Shown here one piece after another: positions 1 to 11,135 of a DNA stretch of 64,000 bases (its first letter is position 1; each line of letters starts with the position of its first letter). This DNA comes from Desmodus rotundus (Eukaryota > Chordata > Mammalia > Chiroptera > Phyllostomidae). The DNA is taken from NCBI RefSeq assembly GCF_022682495.2, contig NC_071392.1:103096896-103160895 (forward strand), written 5' to 3'. The position numbers and the translations under genes are program-made. The notes beneath the pieces are model-generated. The model had not been told where the DNA came from. It made no database searches and saw only the letters and a program-made list of their open reading frames with translations.

Positions 1-444
1 AGGAGCCACATTTCAGAAAATATGCAAATGCAATTTTTTCAAATGCAGATGCTTGATTTATAAGGTTGGCTTTTATCACGGAGCTCTCAGGAATTTGAGA
101 CTTAATGATTGTCCTGCTGTGTCTCTTAGAGAAGAGATCGTGGGGTCTACGCTACCCAGACCCTATTAACTAATCATCCAAGGATGGAAGGAAGAGGTAC
201 GGGAGGACACGAATGGGTTCTGCCACTTTTTATTCTTTTTAATGGAAGTTGAAAGATATTTGTTTTTAATGAGGGAGACAAGGGAGCATCTTCAAGAAAT
301 GCTATTTCTTTGAGAAAACTCCGTATCAAGAGACCCCATCAGGTTTATGTCAGAGACTCCTAGTTGTCTGTCTTTCTTCCTTATTCACTGAACCTTGATG
401 TTATTTTGAGAGGGGCCCTTCCCAGATTAAAAAAAAAAAAAAAT
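1..444. other. Non-repetitive sequence, no gene seen
   Basis: AT-rich sequence with no convincing reading frame or recognisable repeat. It ends in an A-run at about 429-443, immediately before the SINE, which may be part of that insertion's target. Confidence 0.5.
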
Positions 445-684
445 CCAGCCCTGAGCTGTGTGACTCAGTTGCTTGGGTGTCATTCTGCAAAGCAAATGAT
501 CACCAGTTCGATTCCTGGTCAGGGCACGTGCCTGAGTGCAGGTTCAGTTCCTGGTCGGGACATGTACCAGAGGCAGCCAATCGATGTTTCTCTTTCAGAT
601 GGGTGTTTTGTTCCCTCTCTTTCTCACTCCCTTCCCATCTCTCTAAATATAAATACATAAAATCCTTTTTAAAAAAACACAACC
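445..684 (+). mobile_element. VES-type bat SINE, plus orientation
   Basis: The tRNA-derived head has an internal B-box-like motif (CAGTTCGATTCCTGG near 505-520). It is followed by the 'AATCGATGTTTCTCTTTC' block and the CT-rich 'CTCTCTTTCTCACTCCCTTCCC' region that define bat VES elements, and it ends in an A-rich tail near 655-684. The head is somewhat diverged and the tail is interrupted by T residues, so this is not a very recent copy. The flanks are A-rich on both sides, so the target duplication cannot be defined. Mobilisation would have been by L1. VES membership is recognised by eye. Confidence 0.85.
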
Positions 685-1045
685 AGGTTCTTTTGCATCT
701 AATGTTTACATGACACAGATCCAGCCAATGGTTACTAAATGTAAGCTCTGGTAGGATTTCCAGGAAAACCCTTTAAAGGGAGCTGATTCTGCAGGGAGGG
801 GCCCTTTGCCCCTGTCACGTTGGCTGGAGCTCTGGCAGCCATGTTGAGAGCATGAGGATGGGGCCTGCAATAAAAATAGAAGTGTAGAAAGCCAGAAAGA
901 GCCTGAGTTCCTGCTGTTATCATGGAACCACCATTCTAGGTTAGACTACCTGCTTATAGACTTATTTAACATGAGGGGGAAATAAATCTTTAAATTATTT
1001 GAGGGCTTACAAGTCTCTGTAACTTATAGCCAAAGTAATCTTTAT
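685..1045 (+). repeat. Probable ancient interspersed repeat fragment, family not named
   Basis: The stretch around 770-960 (GGAGCTCTGGCAGCCATGTT, a 'GAGGATGGGGCCTGC' block, an 'AAATAAATCTTTAAATTATTTG' end) resembles an old mammalian repeat built as 'gccaat...agccatgttg...gatgg...ataaa'. I recognise the pattern but cannot name the family. Similar pieces occur near 10861, 29945 and 30720. Confidence 0.35.
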
Positions 1046-3615
1046 CCCTATTTTTCAACCACCCATAAAACCCACCTCTTGATATTCTCTTTCAGGTGGG
1101 CCTGCCCTTCCTTGAACTGAAATGAGAGCTATTTCTGACACTTTTCCATTTGCATGAAAAATGTCAAATTATAATGTATCATTTTCATTGCACCATACTC
1201 ACAAATCCTTCTTTGAAGTCAATAACAAGAAAGCTCATACCAGGAGTCACTTCCTGATCATCAAATTTTTGAATATATATATTTTTAATTTGCTACTCCT
1301 GCTGGCGTGCCAGTTGGTGGGTATGCTAATCGATGGAGATTTCACTGCTATTTTTTTTTTCTAAGTCTGAGACAAGTCACACTCCAGATAACCTTCGACT
1401 GTATGCATTTGTTAAGAAGCATCACAGAATCACGAGATCAAAGAGCTGGATGCAACTTCCAGAATAATTAGAGTTGAGACATTGCTAATGTAATTGGGCA
1501 CAAGGTTGTAGGCACCGTGTACAAAGTGATCTCCTGGCACCGCAAAGCCTTGCTCAGGCCATTGAAAAATGGTCGAATTCTAGAACATGTCCAGGAGAGT
1601 CGGCTGCCTGTCCCTCTACCTCACTATCTCTGATCCAAGTGTCTCTGGGGTCCCCAATCCCCAATTATTCACAGTTTGGATGAGGCATGGCTCTGAATTG
1701 CAAACAACAGAATCAACTGTAGCTGTGCAAGGGAGGCAAAACTTCCTTCTCCCTTCTTAGATTCTGTGGCCGGTCCTGAGAATTAAGCTAACATAAGACT
1801 GACTCACAAAAGGAAAGCATACATATTGTACTTAGTATTTTTACGTGCATACATTCTACCCAACTGAACCACCCAGTCAGGGCCTCCACAGCATGTTTAG
1901 CCCACGGGAAATGTCACCGTCTTTGTTGGCTTCAGCCCTTCCTTCCCTCTGTCCTGATTCTGACAAGACTGGAGGTGATAAATTGTGGGACAGTGACTAG
2001 GAAATATATGGGAAACTCATGGAAGATAAGGGTTATTTTAGCAGGTTTGTTTGTACAGGTCCACTTGGGCATCGACTCCCAGTCTCGTGATAAGAATATC
2101 CTTCTCTTCCTGGTACGGCGAGAGCCCCTTTCTCACGGGAAATTTTATCACCTGCTTTAGGTAGAAATGGGGGATCATATAGCCCTTCTGCCTGCAGTTT
2201 CTCAAGTGCCTTTGGCATTATCTAATCAATATGATAAAGTGACATATTTGGAGATGGCGTATCCTGAACCCCTTTGCTTACTCAGGCCAAAAAGGAATTT
2301 AGTTAGTGCCTTCTAGAGTCTCCACAGGGCCAGAGAATCAGATGTGAAGGTTATAACCAAGAATAAGGCAGGCTCATTGCTACTGGTGCTGGGTATGGTC
2401 CTCACAGTTTACTCCACTGACATTGAGCACAGGGGACAAGGTGACAGCCCACTGTCTCCCAGTGGCTTCTGAAAGTCCCACATCTCGTCGGTACCCTCCC
2501 CAGGAGGCGCTCTGCATGCTGCCCTTTCGCACTGTTCTGTCTTCTGAGATGAGGTCTCTTTGTCTCCGTCTGACGCGTGGAGTCCGTGCCTCGCGTCTGC
2601 TCTCCAGCTCTGTGGGCAGCTGCGAAGGTGTGTTTCTGCTTCTCCTTTGAGGATGTGCAGACACATAAGGGGAGAAATTCTCCTGAACGTAGAAGGGCTT
2701 TCAGAAGGTTCTGAAAAACCACAAATCACAACAAATCCCCACACCCAGTCATCCTCCCAACATAGGTATCTAGCTCTGCCCCTAACCACGGTTACATCGC
2801 TTAGTACATTGGCAACGGGACAGAAAAAATGCTGCGCTAAATTCCCAGCCCCCGGTAGAGAAATCGGGAGAAGGGAGCTGATGCTTGGTAGGGAAAAGTC
2901 ACAGTATAAATTCCAGATGTCATTCCAGGAAAAGGTGTTTTTGGCAGAAACTTGCTATTTTAATGTTATGAATACCGCTCAGTTTTAGAAGAGAAAGATT
3001 CTGCTTCCCTGGGTGGATGCGTGTGTTTATATAGACATATCAAAGTATACTCCTCAAAATGTTAAAGAGCATAGTTCTTATGAAGTAGATGGTGAGAATT
3101 TGTCAAATCTACCTAACTAATTAATGATGGAACTAATAAGATGGTCAAGATGACTCAAAAGAAACATGAGAAGGAAGGTTCTGTATAGTCCCTGACAAAG
3201 AAGGAATATCACCACACAATTGCTAAGTTAGATACAACCCCTTCAGCATTTCCCCAGACAATGAAACTAGAACCTTTGGATTATCTTTAGCGCCACAAGA
3301 AAAGAAAAATGTTGTAGTTTGCAATTTTCCTATGTTAACCTCTAACTTTCCAGAGTTATGTACCGTGTCTGGGCCCTAGCCAGCAGTTGTAGGAAGTCAA
3401 ACAAAGTCCCATTTCCTTAGAGTCAATGTCCCTTACATGGGCTTGTCACACTGTTCTCTACCCTAAAAGGTCTCACAATCGTTTTATGCCTTATTTTCAA
3501 GTTTTGAATACTTTTTCCTAACATATACGAAGTTTTCCCCCATACCTCAAAGTTAAATACGTTTGTTGGTTTGATAGGGGCTTTCTGCCCTGAACACACG
3601 TATCCAATCATTCAT
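1046..3615. other. Non-repetitive sequence, no gene seen
   Basis: The reading frames here are short (up to 142 codons) and overlap on both strands around 2380-2990, with no domain signature. Plain AT-rich non-coding sequence; 1965-2220 could be a decayed repeat, but I could not place it. Confidence 0.45.
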
Positions 3616-3900
3616 CTCCTCAACAACCACTTACTGGGCCTCCCTTCTGTGTCAGGGACTCAGAGGGGCATAGAGGGGACAAGTCAACTAGACGCAACTC
3701 CAACTCAAAGACGGAGACCACGAAATCAGCTCCAACGAGGTATATGAATTGGGTTGAGAGAAGCAACAGCAAAGCGCTGTGGGACAGAGGGAAAGGAGGA
3801 AGCAAGTGTGCCTCAAGTGCAGGGAGCAGAGGCAGAGGGGAGTTGGGCAAGTTCAACATTTCCTGAAGACCTAGTAAGTGCCAGGAACGTTCCAAGCTGT
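3616..3900 (-). repeat. L2 LINE 3' fragment, minus orientation
   Basis: Reads as a decayed reverse complement of the L2 3' end: 'CTCAACAACCACTTACTGGGCCTCCCTTCTGTGTCAGGGACT' corresponds to the 'attcaacaaatatttactgagcacctactatgtgccaggcact' pattern. A segment related to the L2 ORF2 end follows. Old and strongly diverged. Confidence 0.55.
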
Positions 3901-4435
3901 GAGAGCCCGAAGATGGGCCATGTGAAAATTAGCTGGGGTGGGCGTCTGGTGCTGGGGCTGGCCAGCATCCGTTTCCCCACTTCTCTGTCCCAGGACCTCA
4001 ATTTTCCCTTGAGGATCCCATGCCCACTTCTTTGCCATCGTGATGAAACCAACAATCAGGGTGCTCTGGCCGGAGGGTGGGCATGAAGCTCAAAGTCAGA
4101 CTTGTCACCTGGGACATCTTGTCTTGAGATGAGGGACACAAGTCTCACAGGGAGAAGGAGCGTCATCTTGTAAGGAAGCATCAGAACTCCCACAAACATG
4201 GCTCGGCCCGATCTAGCGCTCGAGACATCAGGAGGGTTCGTATCATCAGCGATGAGAGACCCACAGAGCTCCATATTCCAAATAGGTTTTTCCGGCACCA
4301 GAGGATGACTGCCATAGATGACTGATCTTCCCTTTACTGGGAGGCTGCTTCGCAGAGCCCTTGCAGCAATGACAGGTACCGTGTTTGCACACGAGACTGC
4401 TCCTAGAAAACTTGCTGTGTGTCTTCTTGTGTTTA
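3901..4435. other. Non-repetitive sequence, no gene seen
   Basis: No supported gene or repeat. Reading frames on both strands overlap and carry no recognisable motif. Confidence 0.45.
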
Positions 4436-4590
4436 TCCATCAACAGATGCTCAAGGAGCGTCTCCTATGAGCAGGTACTGTTCTAGATGCTCAAAATATG
4501 GCCTTGGACAAAAGGGACAAAAGTCCCCATTTCAAAAAGGCATATATTTTGTTGGGGGAAGTTTATGGCAATAACTTAATTTCCATTTAG
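4436..4590 (-). repeat. L2 LINE 3' fragment, minus orientation
   Basis: 'GAGCGTCTCCTATGAGCAGGTACTGTTCTAGATGCTCAAAATATGG' followed by 'GGACAAAAGGGACAAAAGTCCCC' matches the reverse L2 tail pattern (last codons and 3' UTR). Short and diverged. Confidence 0.6.
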
Positions 4591-5215
4591 AAAACTTTAC
4601 CCTCCATCAGATACCCAGTCGAGGCAGTGCGCAGGGAAAGGCACCCCAGAGGCGGGAGGTGGGACCTATCATCCCGGGTAAACTCAACAGCACAGGTGTT
4701 GCCCTGACAACAGTAATTCATTACCACGTGGTCATGTTGACCTACTTTGATCCAATCAGAGTTTACCTCCAGATTTGTGAAAGCTGCATTGTTTGAAAAA
4801 CTCTGTAAAATGACTCCTGGGGCAATTTTACCCCCAACTGGTCCCCCAGAGAGCTAAGCCCCCACCCGTAAGTCCTGGTGACTACTGAATTTGATATCTG
4901 ACTTCAGCTGTGCCTGTCCAAGTGAGCATGTAACTTACTGTGCCACCCAGGGCACATGTGAGAGTGTCGGGGACATGATTCACTGTTTTGCTGGAATAAC
5001 AGGCATAAACAAGAACTGCCCCAGGACTTATGGTGCCCCCCACTCGTGACTGATTTTCTTCATCACATGAAACAAAAAAATATCACGTCTTGATAAAGGC
5101 ACTCCATATCCTTGCGTTAAATTTCTTCTATTTGAATTAGCTAGGTGGCAGTTCTCAGGCTCGGTGAAGGCACGATTGGTGGGCAAACAGGCCACACTGG
5201 GACTTCCCCACTCAG
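4591..5215. other. Non-repetitive sequence, no gene seen
   Basis: Unique-looking AT-rich sequence with no supported feature. Confidence 0.45.
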
Positions 5216-5345
5216 ACTAGGACAGGTGCTCACTCTGAGTACAGAGGGCCCTAGGTGCCTGGCACCGTGCTAGGCTTAGAGGATTCCAGAATGAATAAGG
5301 CGTGAGGCCCTTCCTTGAAGCAATCGCTGTCTAGTAAGAGCCATA
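5216..5345 (-). repeat. L2 LINE 3' fragment, minus orientation
   Basis: 'GGTGCCTGGCACCGTGCTAGG', then 'CAGAATGAATAAGG' and 'CTTGAAGCAATCGCTGTCTAGTAAG', follow the order of a reverse L2 end (…gtgccaggcactgtgctagg…gaac aag…gagcttacagtctagt). Diverged. Confidence 0.5.
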
Positions 5346-6149
5346 AATGCCCCAAACCACAATTGCAGCGCAGGATGCTGAGGGAGAACTGCAGGGGAAG
5401 CCCACCTGCTCAGCTGCCCCTCTGAGTAGTGATCACATTTTTGGAGTTTGCCTTTGTTCGGTAAAAGCTAGTGACGATGAATTGCTAAGCACAGCAACTG
5501 ACCTGACCTCCTCCTTTCCTCCGGCATTCACTGGAAGATTCCAGCACCTCAGGTAAAACTGGCAGGCATCTGTGGTTTAATATTTGAGCTCCTTTCTGAC
5601 CCTCTACCATTAGAATTTCATCCTAGGAGCCCTAGAAATGGAAACCCCTCACCTTTGGGTCAAATAAGGACAGTGGGGAAGGCTTCCCACGGAAGCCTTC
5701 CAGGGAGAGTGGGTACTGGCAACTCTGACGGTTGGTAAGACCTGTTTTTGACGTGGAGTGCATTCTCAACAAGGTTCATTCTGCAATTAAGACAGAAATA
5801 TTATTTTGAAAAGAGAGGAAAGACATCGAGTAGCAAGGCACCATTTTTTTTTCCAGGAGACCTCTCATGGTCATGGGGAGGACCTCTGGGCTCTGACGTC
5901 CACCAGGGTGCTGTGGCTTTATCAGTCTGTCCTTCGTATTTGGAAAAACACAGAACATCGTGCCGAGGACCTGGCCCTAGTGACTGGCCACACACCCTGT
6001 GGTCAGCCCGCCAAGCTGGCATCTCTTCCGTAACACGCCGTGAGGGAAGGCAGAGATATAATTTCTCTTGTCTTCCTGAGCAGCACAAGCCATGTGTCAA
6101 GTTAACGAGTGGATTTGATGAAGTGTGAGACAGCTTGTCATCCAACAGT
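5346..6149. other. Non-repetitive sequence, no gene seen
   Basis: A 126-codon plus frame (5748-6128) and a 114-codon minus frame (5801-6145) cover the same bases without any recognisable domain, so neither is accepted. A perfect small hairpin lies at 5677-5701. Confidence 0.45.
5677..5701. repeat. Perfect inverted repeat, 11-bp arms and 3-nt loop
   Basis: GGAAGGCTTCC, then CAC, then GGAAGCCTTCC. The arms are exactly complementary. No T-run follows, and nothing else supports a transcribed function. Confidence 0.8.
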
Positions 6150-6660
6150 TAGTGGCCTTGTTTCCTTTCTCGGGGATAATATTGGATTTCATACCGATAA
6201 CATCAACAAGAGAGAGGCGCAGGCCTAACAGCTAATATCTGGAGAACATATGTTTCTGCTCAATTTTTACACCTTTATTGCTCCATGTGACATTGCAATT
6301 TTTTCTGCCGCATAACAGCCTGATTCCACTCATCTGTCTTACATCGAATTCAAGTCAAAACCAGTAAAGCGAGCCAATGCCTGGCCTATTTGTAACTCTG
6401 CCGCGAATTATTGTCTCTGATTCTCTCGTGCTGTGATATTGTTCGGGAACCAAGAGCCGGGAAAAAGTACTGATCGAGTTGAAGGAGATCTCATTTTCTT
6501 CTCTGTATTGTTTTCTTAAAAGATACAAATGACAATCTGAGATCCTAACAGGACAATACATTTCATCTGCATAGATCATATATTGCTATTTTCATAAAGA
6601 AACTGCAAAACAGAATATGTCTTTTTCTAACTCCACAAATGCACAGGAATTCTTTGGAAA
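6150..6660. promoter_or_regulatory. Candidate conserved non-coding element
   Basis: AT-rich, repeat-free block in which CpG pairs persist in AT-rich context (for example GCCGCGAATTATTGTCTC near 6400) beside dense homeodomain-type cores (AATTATT, TAACAGCTAATATC). The texture resembles deeply conserved developmental enhancers. This is a compositional impression only; no alignment was available. Confidence 0.25.
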
Positions 6661-6779
6661 TCGCCACACTTCTTGATAAACCTGACAAGCTGTCGTAGCT
6701 CAAAATCCAAGGTGCTCAGACCAACCAGCATGGAGGCACAATGGAGACCTGCGTCAGAATTGTCTTTTTCTCACTCTTT

Positions 6780-7004
6780 CCCACTTTTGCATTTCACAAA
6801 ACATCCAGTCCGTTCACAGCCGCTCCAGCCAGACTTCAGGCACTTTTGTCACCCGCGTCGCTGTTGCTTTGGTCAAAGCCACTGTTAAAACTGTCTCCTC
6901 GGGGATTCCCCAGCATCTGCACTTGCCCCCGCCCTATCCCATCCCTCAGCCTATTCTTAACACAGTGTCCGGAGTGATCCTTTTCACGACAAGTCAAATC
7001 ACTC
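6780..7004 (+). repeat. L2 LINE, 5' part of a copy split by an MLT1
   Basis: The sequence 'AACACAGTGTCCGGAGTGATCCTTTTCACGAC...AAATCACTC' follows the L2 ORF2 3' region ('...cacagcagccagagtgatccttttaaaa...atcatgtcactcc'). It stops exactly where the MLT1 begins, and the same L2 resumes at 7533. Confidence 0.7.
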
Positions 7005-7532
7005 AGGATCCTACTAAGATGGCCCCAAGATTTCTGCTCCCTGGTCTATAATTTCTTATCCTAACATATGGGCAGAAGCTGGAAATATACTATGATGTCA
7101 CCCTGGTGACCAGGGACTAATCAGTTGACTTAGAGTTAATCAAAAGCTACAGAGGTGGGCCTGACCTAATCAGGTAAGCCCTCTGAGGAGCTTGGAGCCT
7201 CCTGAAGGAGCTATGCAGAAGGCCATGGGCAAGCTAGGAGTGGTGTCCAGCCAACGGCCAGCAGGACAACAGGGACTTCAGTCATTCCACTGGAAGAATA
7301 TAAACTATGTCAATGATCCAAGGGAGTCTGGGAATGGATCTTGTCACCCCACAGCCTCTAGATGAGGGCACAGCCAGCCCCCGTTTTGATTTCAGCCTCG
7401 TGAGACCCTGAGCAGAGGACCCGGCTAAAACGTGCTGTTGACTCCCGGCCCACAGACACTGTGAGGATATGAATTCGTGTTAAGTCAGTCAGCTTGTGAT
7501 CAGTTGTTACACAGTAATAGGAAACTAATATA
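7005..7532 (+). mobile_element. MLT1-class solo LTR (ERVL-MaLR), inserted in L2
   Basis: The start ('CTACTAAGATGGCCCCAAGATTTCTGC'), the middle ('GACCTAATCAGGTAAGCCCTC', 'CAGCCAACGGCCAGCAGGACAACAGGGACTTCAGTC') and the end ('AGTCAGCTTGTGATCAGTTGTTACACAGTAATAGGAAACTAATATA') follow the MLT1 consensus order. Flanks are CACTC (7000-7004) and CTCTC (7533-7537), a 5-bp target duplication with one change. Terminal TG/CA have decayed to AG/TA. No internal MaLR sequence is present, so this is a solo LTR left by recombination. It is an ancient non-coding relic of an endogenous retrovirus-like element. Confidence 0.75.
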
Positions 7533-8062
7533 CTCTCCTCTGCTCGAAACCCTCCGCAGTCCTCCCACCTCACTCAGATAAAACCCAGATCTGCACTGAG
7601 GCCCTGTGCGGTCTGGTCTTCTCACATCGCCAGCCTTTTCCGTATACTTGTCTCTCTTCTTCACTCTGCTGTGGTTACACGGCTCATTCTCTGCTGCTCA
7701 AAAACACCAGATGTGGTCCTGCCTCAGGGCCTTTGCACTCGCTATTCCCTCTGCCTGGAACGCATACTCTCCCCAGAAATTAGACTGTCTCCCTCCCTCT
7801 TGACCTTCAGGCCTCTGCTCCAGTCAACATCCTCTGAGGAACCCAAACCCCACCCCCAATTCCTGCCTCGCTTTCCTTCTCAGCACCTGCCACCTCCCAA
7901 TTCCTTCTAGACACACTCTACGTTTTTATTGGTTGTCCCTGATGAGAGGGTGAGCTCCACAGTGTCGGGACCTTCAGCGATCCCCTGTTTTGTGCATCAA
8001 GCCCAGAACGGCACCTGGGATGTAATAGACACTCGGTAACTAGGTCACGAATGAATGATTCG
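7533..8062 (+). repeat. L2 LINE, 3' part of a copy split by an MLT1
   Basis: 'CTCCTCTGCTCGAAACCCTCCGCAG', 'CCTCAGGGCCTTTGCACTCGCTATTCCCTCTGCCTGGAACGC', 'GATGAGAGGGTGAGCTCCACAGTGTCGGGACC' and the final 'GGTCACGAATGAATGA' are successive parts of the L2 ORF2 end and 3' UTR, in order. The 3' terminus is complete. The reading frame is broken and cannot encode reverse transcriptase. Confidence 0.85.
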
Positions 8063-8429
8063 GGGCTCAATTGGGAAACCAGACAAAACGGAGCACTTAC
8101 AGAGGCCCCCATGCCAAGTGAAATGGGCTGCGTGAACTTTAAAGAGTCCACGAGAAGAAAAAGCCAAAACCACAGATTTCCATGAATTTGTTTTTCCTCC
8201 CAATCTCCATGCTTTTGGAAGAAACCAAGTGAACCCAGTTCCATCAGTCCTGGCTTCTTTTTCCAACAAGCGTTTCTTTGCCTGCTCAGCAGCCACTGGG
8301 GCTCCTGGGTCCCCAGACGCCCGTCTGCTCACAGAGTCGTGTGCACTTTGGAGAAAGTGAGGCCGACGTGAGAAGTCGCTGCCTCTGTCGGTCAAGGCCA
8401 AGACACACAGAATCAAATGTCAGCCGTAG
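8063..8429. other. Non-repetitive sequence, no gene seen
   Basis: Overlapping frames on both strands with no recognisable product. Confidence 0.4.
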
Positions 8430-8620
8430 ACGGCCATGTAATAAGGGGCTGCTGTGCTGGAACATTTTGCATAATTGGAAGGCGAGGTTAACAGCAATGA
8501 GGAAAATTAACATCTCCAACGCCTTATGAAGCAGATGCTGGAAAATAAATAGAGCAGAGGGCGTCCAACTAGCTCAGCCCAATTCTGCCACTTACTTATT
8601 CATTTGGAGTGATAGAGAGA
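8430..8620. promoter_or_regulatory. Candidate conserved non-coding element
   Basis: A compact AT-rich block around 'GGAACATTTTGCATAATTGGAAGG' and 'GGAAAATTAACATCTCC' has POU/homeodomain-like cores (TGCATAATT) and no repeat signature. Regulatory function is inferred from texture only. Confidence 0.22.
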
Positions 8621-8879
8621 CATGGGAGGCATGGGAAGAACTCGTTTTTGTGGACAGTCACGACTGTGGAGTCGGGTCGAGGACTCGGGTGGAAGTCCAG
8701 CTGCCCACTGTCCAGCTGTGCAGCCCATGGCGAGGCTCCTAGCTGACCCCTCCCCAGTTTACAAACATGGGACCCCATTGAAGGGAAGCCTTGCTTCCGG
8801 TTAAGCCCTTGGGATTGGGGGGAAGGGGTGTTTGTCACCACAGCAGCATCTCATCTGTCCTGACAAATGCAGATTCTCC

Positions 8880-9336
8880 TGTGGTCACCTCAGTAACCTC
8901 CCCTGCAAAGCTGTCCACCTCCTAGCCCCCAGGGCTTGTGAATACACCACCTTGCATGGCAAAGGGTCTTTGCAGATGTGACCAAAGGTCTTGAGAGAGA
9001 GAGATTAACCTCAATTATTCAGATGGGCCCAGTGTAATCTCAAGGGTCCTTATAAGAGGGAGGAAGGCGGGCTAGAGTCAGAAAAGGTGATGTGACCCCA
9101 GAATTAGAGAGAGGTGGGAAGATGCTGCGCCTCTGGGGTGAGGATGGGGGGTGCGCATGAGCCAAGGAAAGCAGGCAGCTCCTGGAAGCCAGAAGAGGCA
9201 AGGACACGACTTCTCCCTGACAGCAGCCTGTCGGCCCACATCAGACTCCTGACCCCCACGACTGTACGTAAGCAGACTGGGGTTTTGGGACACGCAGAGT
9301 GTGGCCCTTTGTTCCAGCAGGTAGGAGACTGACACA
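8880..9336 (+). mobile_element. MLT1-class solo LTR (ERVL-MaLR)
   Basis: Begins TGTGGTCACC, continues 'CTGTCCACCTCCTAGCCCCCAGGGCTTGTGAATACACC', 'GGCAAAGGGTCTTTGCAGATG' and 'GGGCCCAGTGTAATCTCAAGGGTCCTTATAAGAGG', and ends '...CCCTTTGTTCCAGCAGGTAGGAGACTGACACA', all in MLT1 order. TG and CA termini are retained. The expected 5-bp target duplication is weak (TCTCC on the left, CATCC on the right). No internal retroviral sequence remains. Confidence 0.7.
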
Positions 9337-10058
9337 CATCCGGCGTTTTCTGTAAAACAAGCGGTGCTCCGGTGAGCGTTCTTCTCCACGTCGCTCTGGT
9401 ACATGTGGTTGTTTCCCACACTTAGATGTTTAAACAAAGGATGCGTTTTATAAAGAGAGTGAAAATGAACTTTGTGAAAAATGAAAATTCTGCTTTCTGA
9501 ATTTGAAGGAAATTTCATTCAAAAGTCTGAAATGCCTGCGGTTAAAGACACAGTACCGCTTATTAATCCATCACTCCCAGTTTAATATAAAGCTGCGGGG
9601 ACTTGCCGTCCACCCTCCTCATGACACTTTTGCTGAATTGGGCATGGGCACAGTTGGTGGTTGGCCTGGGGATGAGAGTGCTCAGTCCTGGCCTGAAGGA
9701 ACTCAGAGAGACAAGACCCTCTCTGTGAGCCCAGAGTCCCCACTCCTACTCCCACCCCCAGTATTTGACCCGACCATAAGCGTGCACCTCTGCTGCCAGT
9801 TAGAGCTGCCGCTGCAGGAAATAGCAAGGCAGTCACCTTGCAGGGTGGCCCCTGGTCTCAGAGCCCCGATGTCACTTTGCCTTTGCCTCCCCTGCATTTA
9901 ACCCAGGAGGGGTTACAGAAAGTCACAAACCACCGGCACAAAGAACGGTCCTCAACCTCGCCAACCTTTGTCCAGCCTGTCTGCACATTCCCTGAGCCCC
10001 TTCCCGTTTCACTTCTCTCTCCAGGAGCCCTGAGCCGGAGCCGGCCGAGCACGAGGCA
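9337..10058. other. Non-repetitive sequence, no gene seen
   Basis: Reading frames up to 146 codons on the minus strand run through the MLT1 and into here, so they are not accepted. GC-rich after 9600, with no supported feature. Confidence 0.4.
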
Positions 10059-10345
10059 GGATTCCTAATGGCCGCTTTGATTGATCAGGTCTGAGCTGTT
10101 CTCTCACTTTGGTGACAAAGGTTACCTAGCTCCAGAAACAATCAATGGATCACTAATGTATGTGGGCATGTTTTCACCCCCTTCAGACTACAGGACATTT
10201 TATAGACAGACTGCCAAGTCATCTGAAAGCTGTGAACATTCAAATGGCTTTCGTGGCTGAACCCTTGCTGAAACATACCAATTTCGAGCCTTTGAGCAGC
10301 TCTGATTCTTCATAACCTGCTAATAGGTATGTAGGGGCAGGAAGG
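10059..10345. promoter_or_regulatory. Candidate conserved non-coding element
   Basis: Repeat-free block with clustered developmental-type cores: 'CTAATGGCCGCTTTGATTGATCAGG' (TCF/LEF-like CTTTGAT), 'GACAAAGG' and 'ACAATCAATGGATCACTAAT' (SOX-like ACAAT, homeodomain ATCAAT/CTAAT). Inference from motif density only. Confidence 0.25.
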
Positions 10346-10860
10346 CATGATTGGATGCCTTCCATTTAGGATGGCAGGAAAAGGACGTCTGGTAGAAGAT
10401 GGAGAGATGTAATTAACCTTAACAATGACACTTAGCTCTATAGGGGCCCTGTGTAGGCACAGGCTGGAGTGCGATCTTTAAAGATATCTCTGGTTTTAAT
10501 GGGCACTCACCTTGGCCAACAATGACACTAGACTATGCTAGGGCTCCCTAAATTCTCACTTAAAAGACAATCACTTCTAAATGGGCAATTGGCACTGAGG
10601 GATGGAGTGAGAACAAGAGAAGTGCAGAGAGAAAGGAAAGAGCTCATTAAGGGGTCCTTTCACCATTCACCCCAAGAGGACTGGAGAATGGAGAGAAAGC
10701 AAAAGCCCAAGTTTGTAAGAAATTCATTCTCAGAAACTGACATTACTCTGAGCTGTGATTATTACAGGTTCATGTGCAAACCCCCCGGTTTGAGTTTCCA
10801 GCACATATCCTCCCATCTTCTGGTAACCATACCCTGATAAATAAAGTCACTCTCCCACTC
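10346..10860. other. Non-repetitive sequence, no gene seen
   Basis: A 100-codon frame at 10535-10837 has no recognisable domain. Nothing else supported. Confidence 0.4.
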
Positions 10861-11135
10861 TTTATTCTTGGGGTTCAGGATGATCTTCAGATCTGGGTTT
10901 AAGGCCAATCAGATGGCAAGTTCCCCAGACCAGGAAGGATGAGCACATAAGAGTTGATCCAAACAGAGTGAATCCTGTGTCTGCAGGGGGAGTGACTGGG
11001 AGAGATGCTCCCTGGGGCAGATGCTGCTGGATGTCCCCCCGCTTCCTATAGAGCCCCACCCCAAGACTAGAGGCTGAGAGGGCATTATTTGTTCTCCCAT
11101 CATCCTTTGCAGTGACTGTGGTCATATGACCCAGT
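10861..11135 (+). repeat. Probable ancient interspersed repeat fragment, family not named
   Basis: 'GAGTTGATCCAAACAGAGTGAATCCTG' and 'GGTCATATGACCCAGTCCAGCC' resemble an old mammalian repeat with a 'gtgacccag...ccaatcagagtgaatcctgg' core. It is related in pattern to 29945-30190. Confidence 0.3.
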
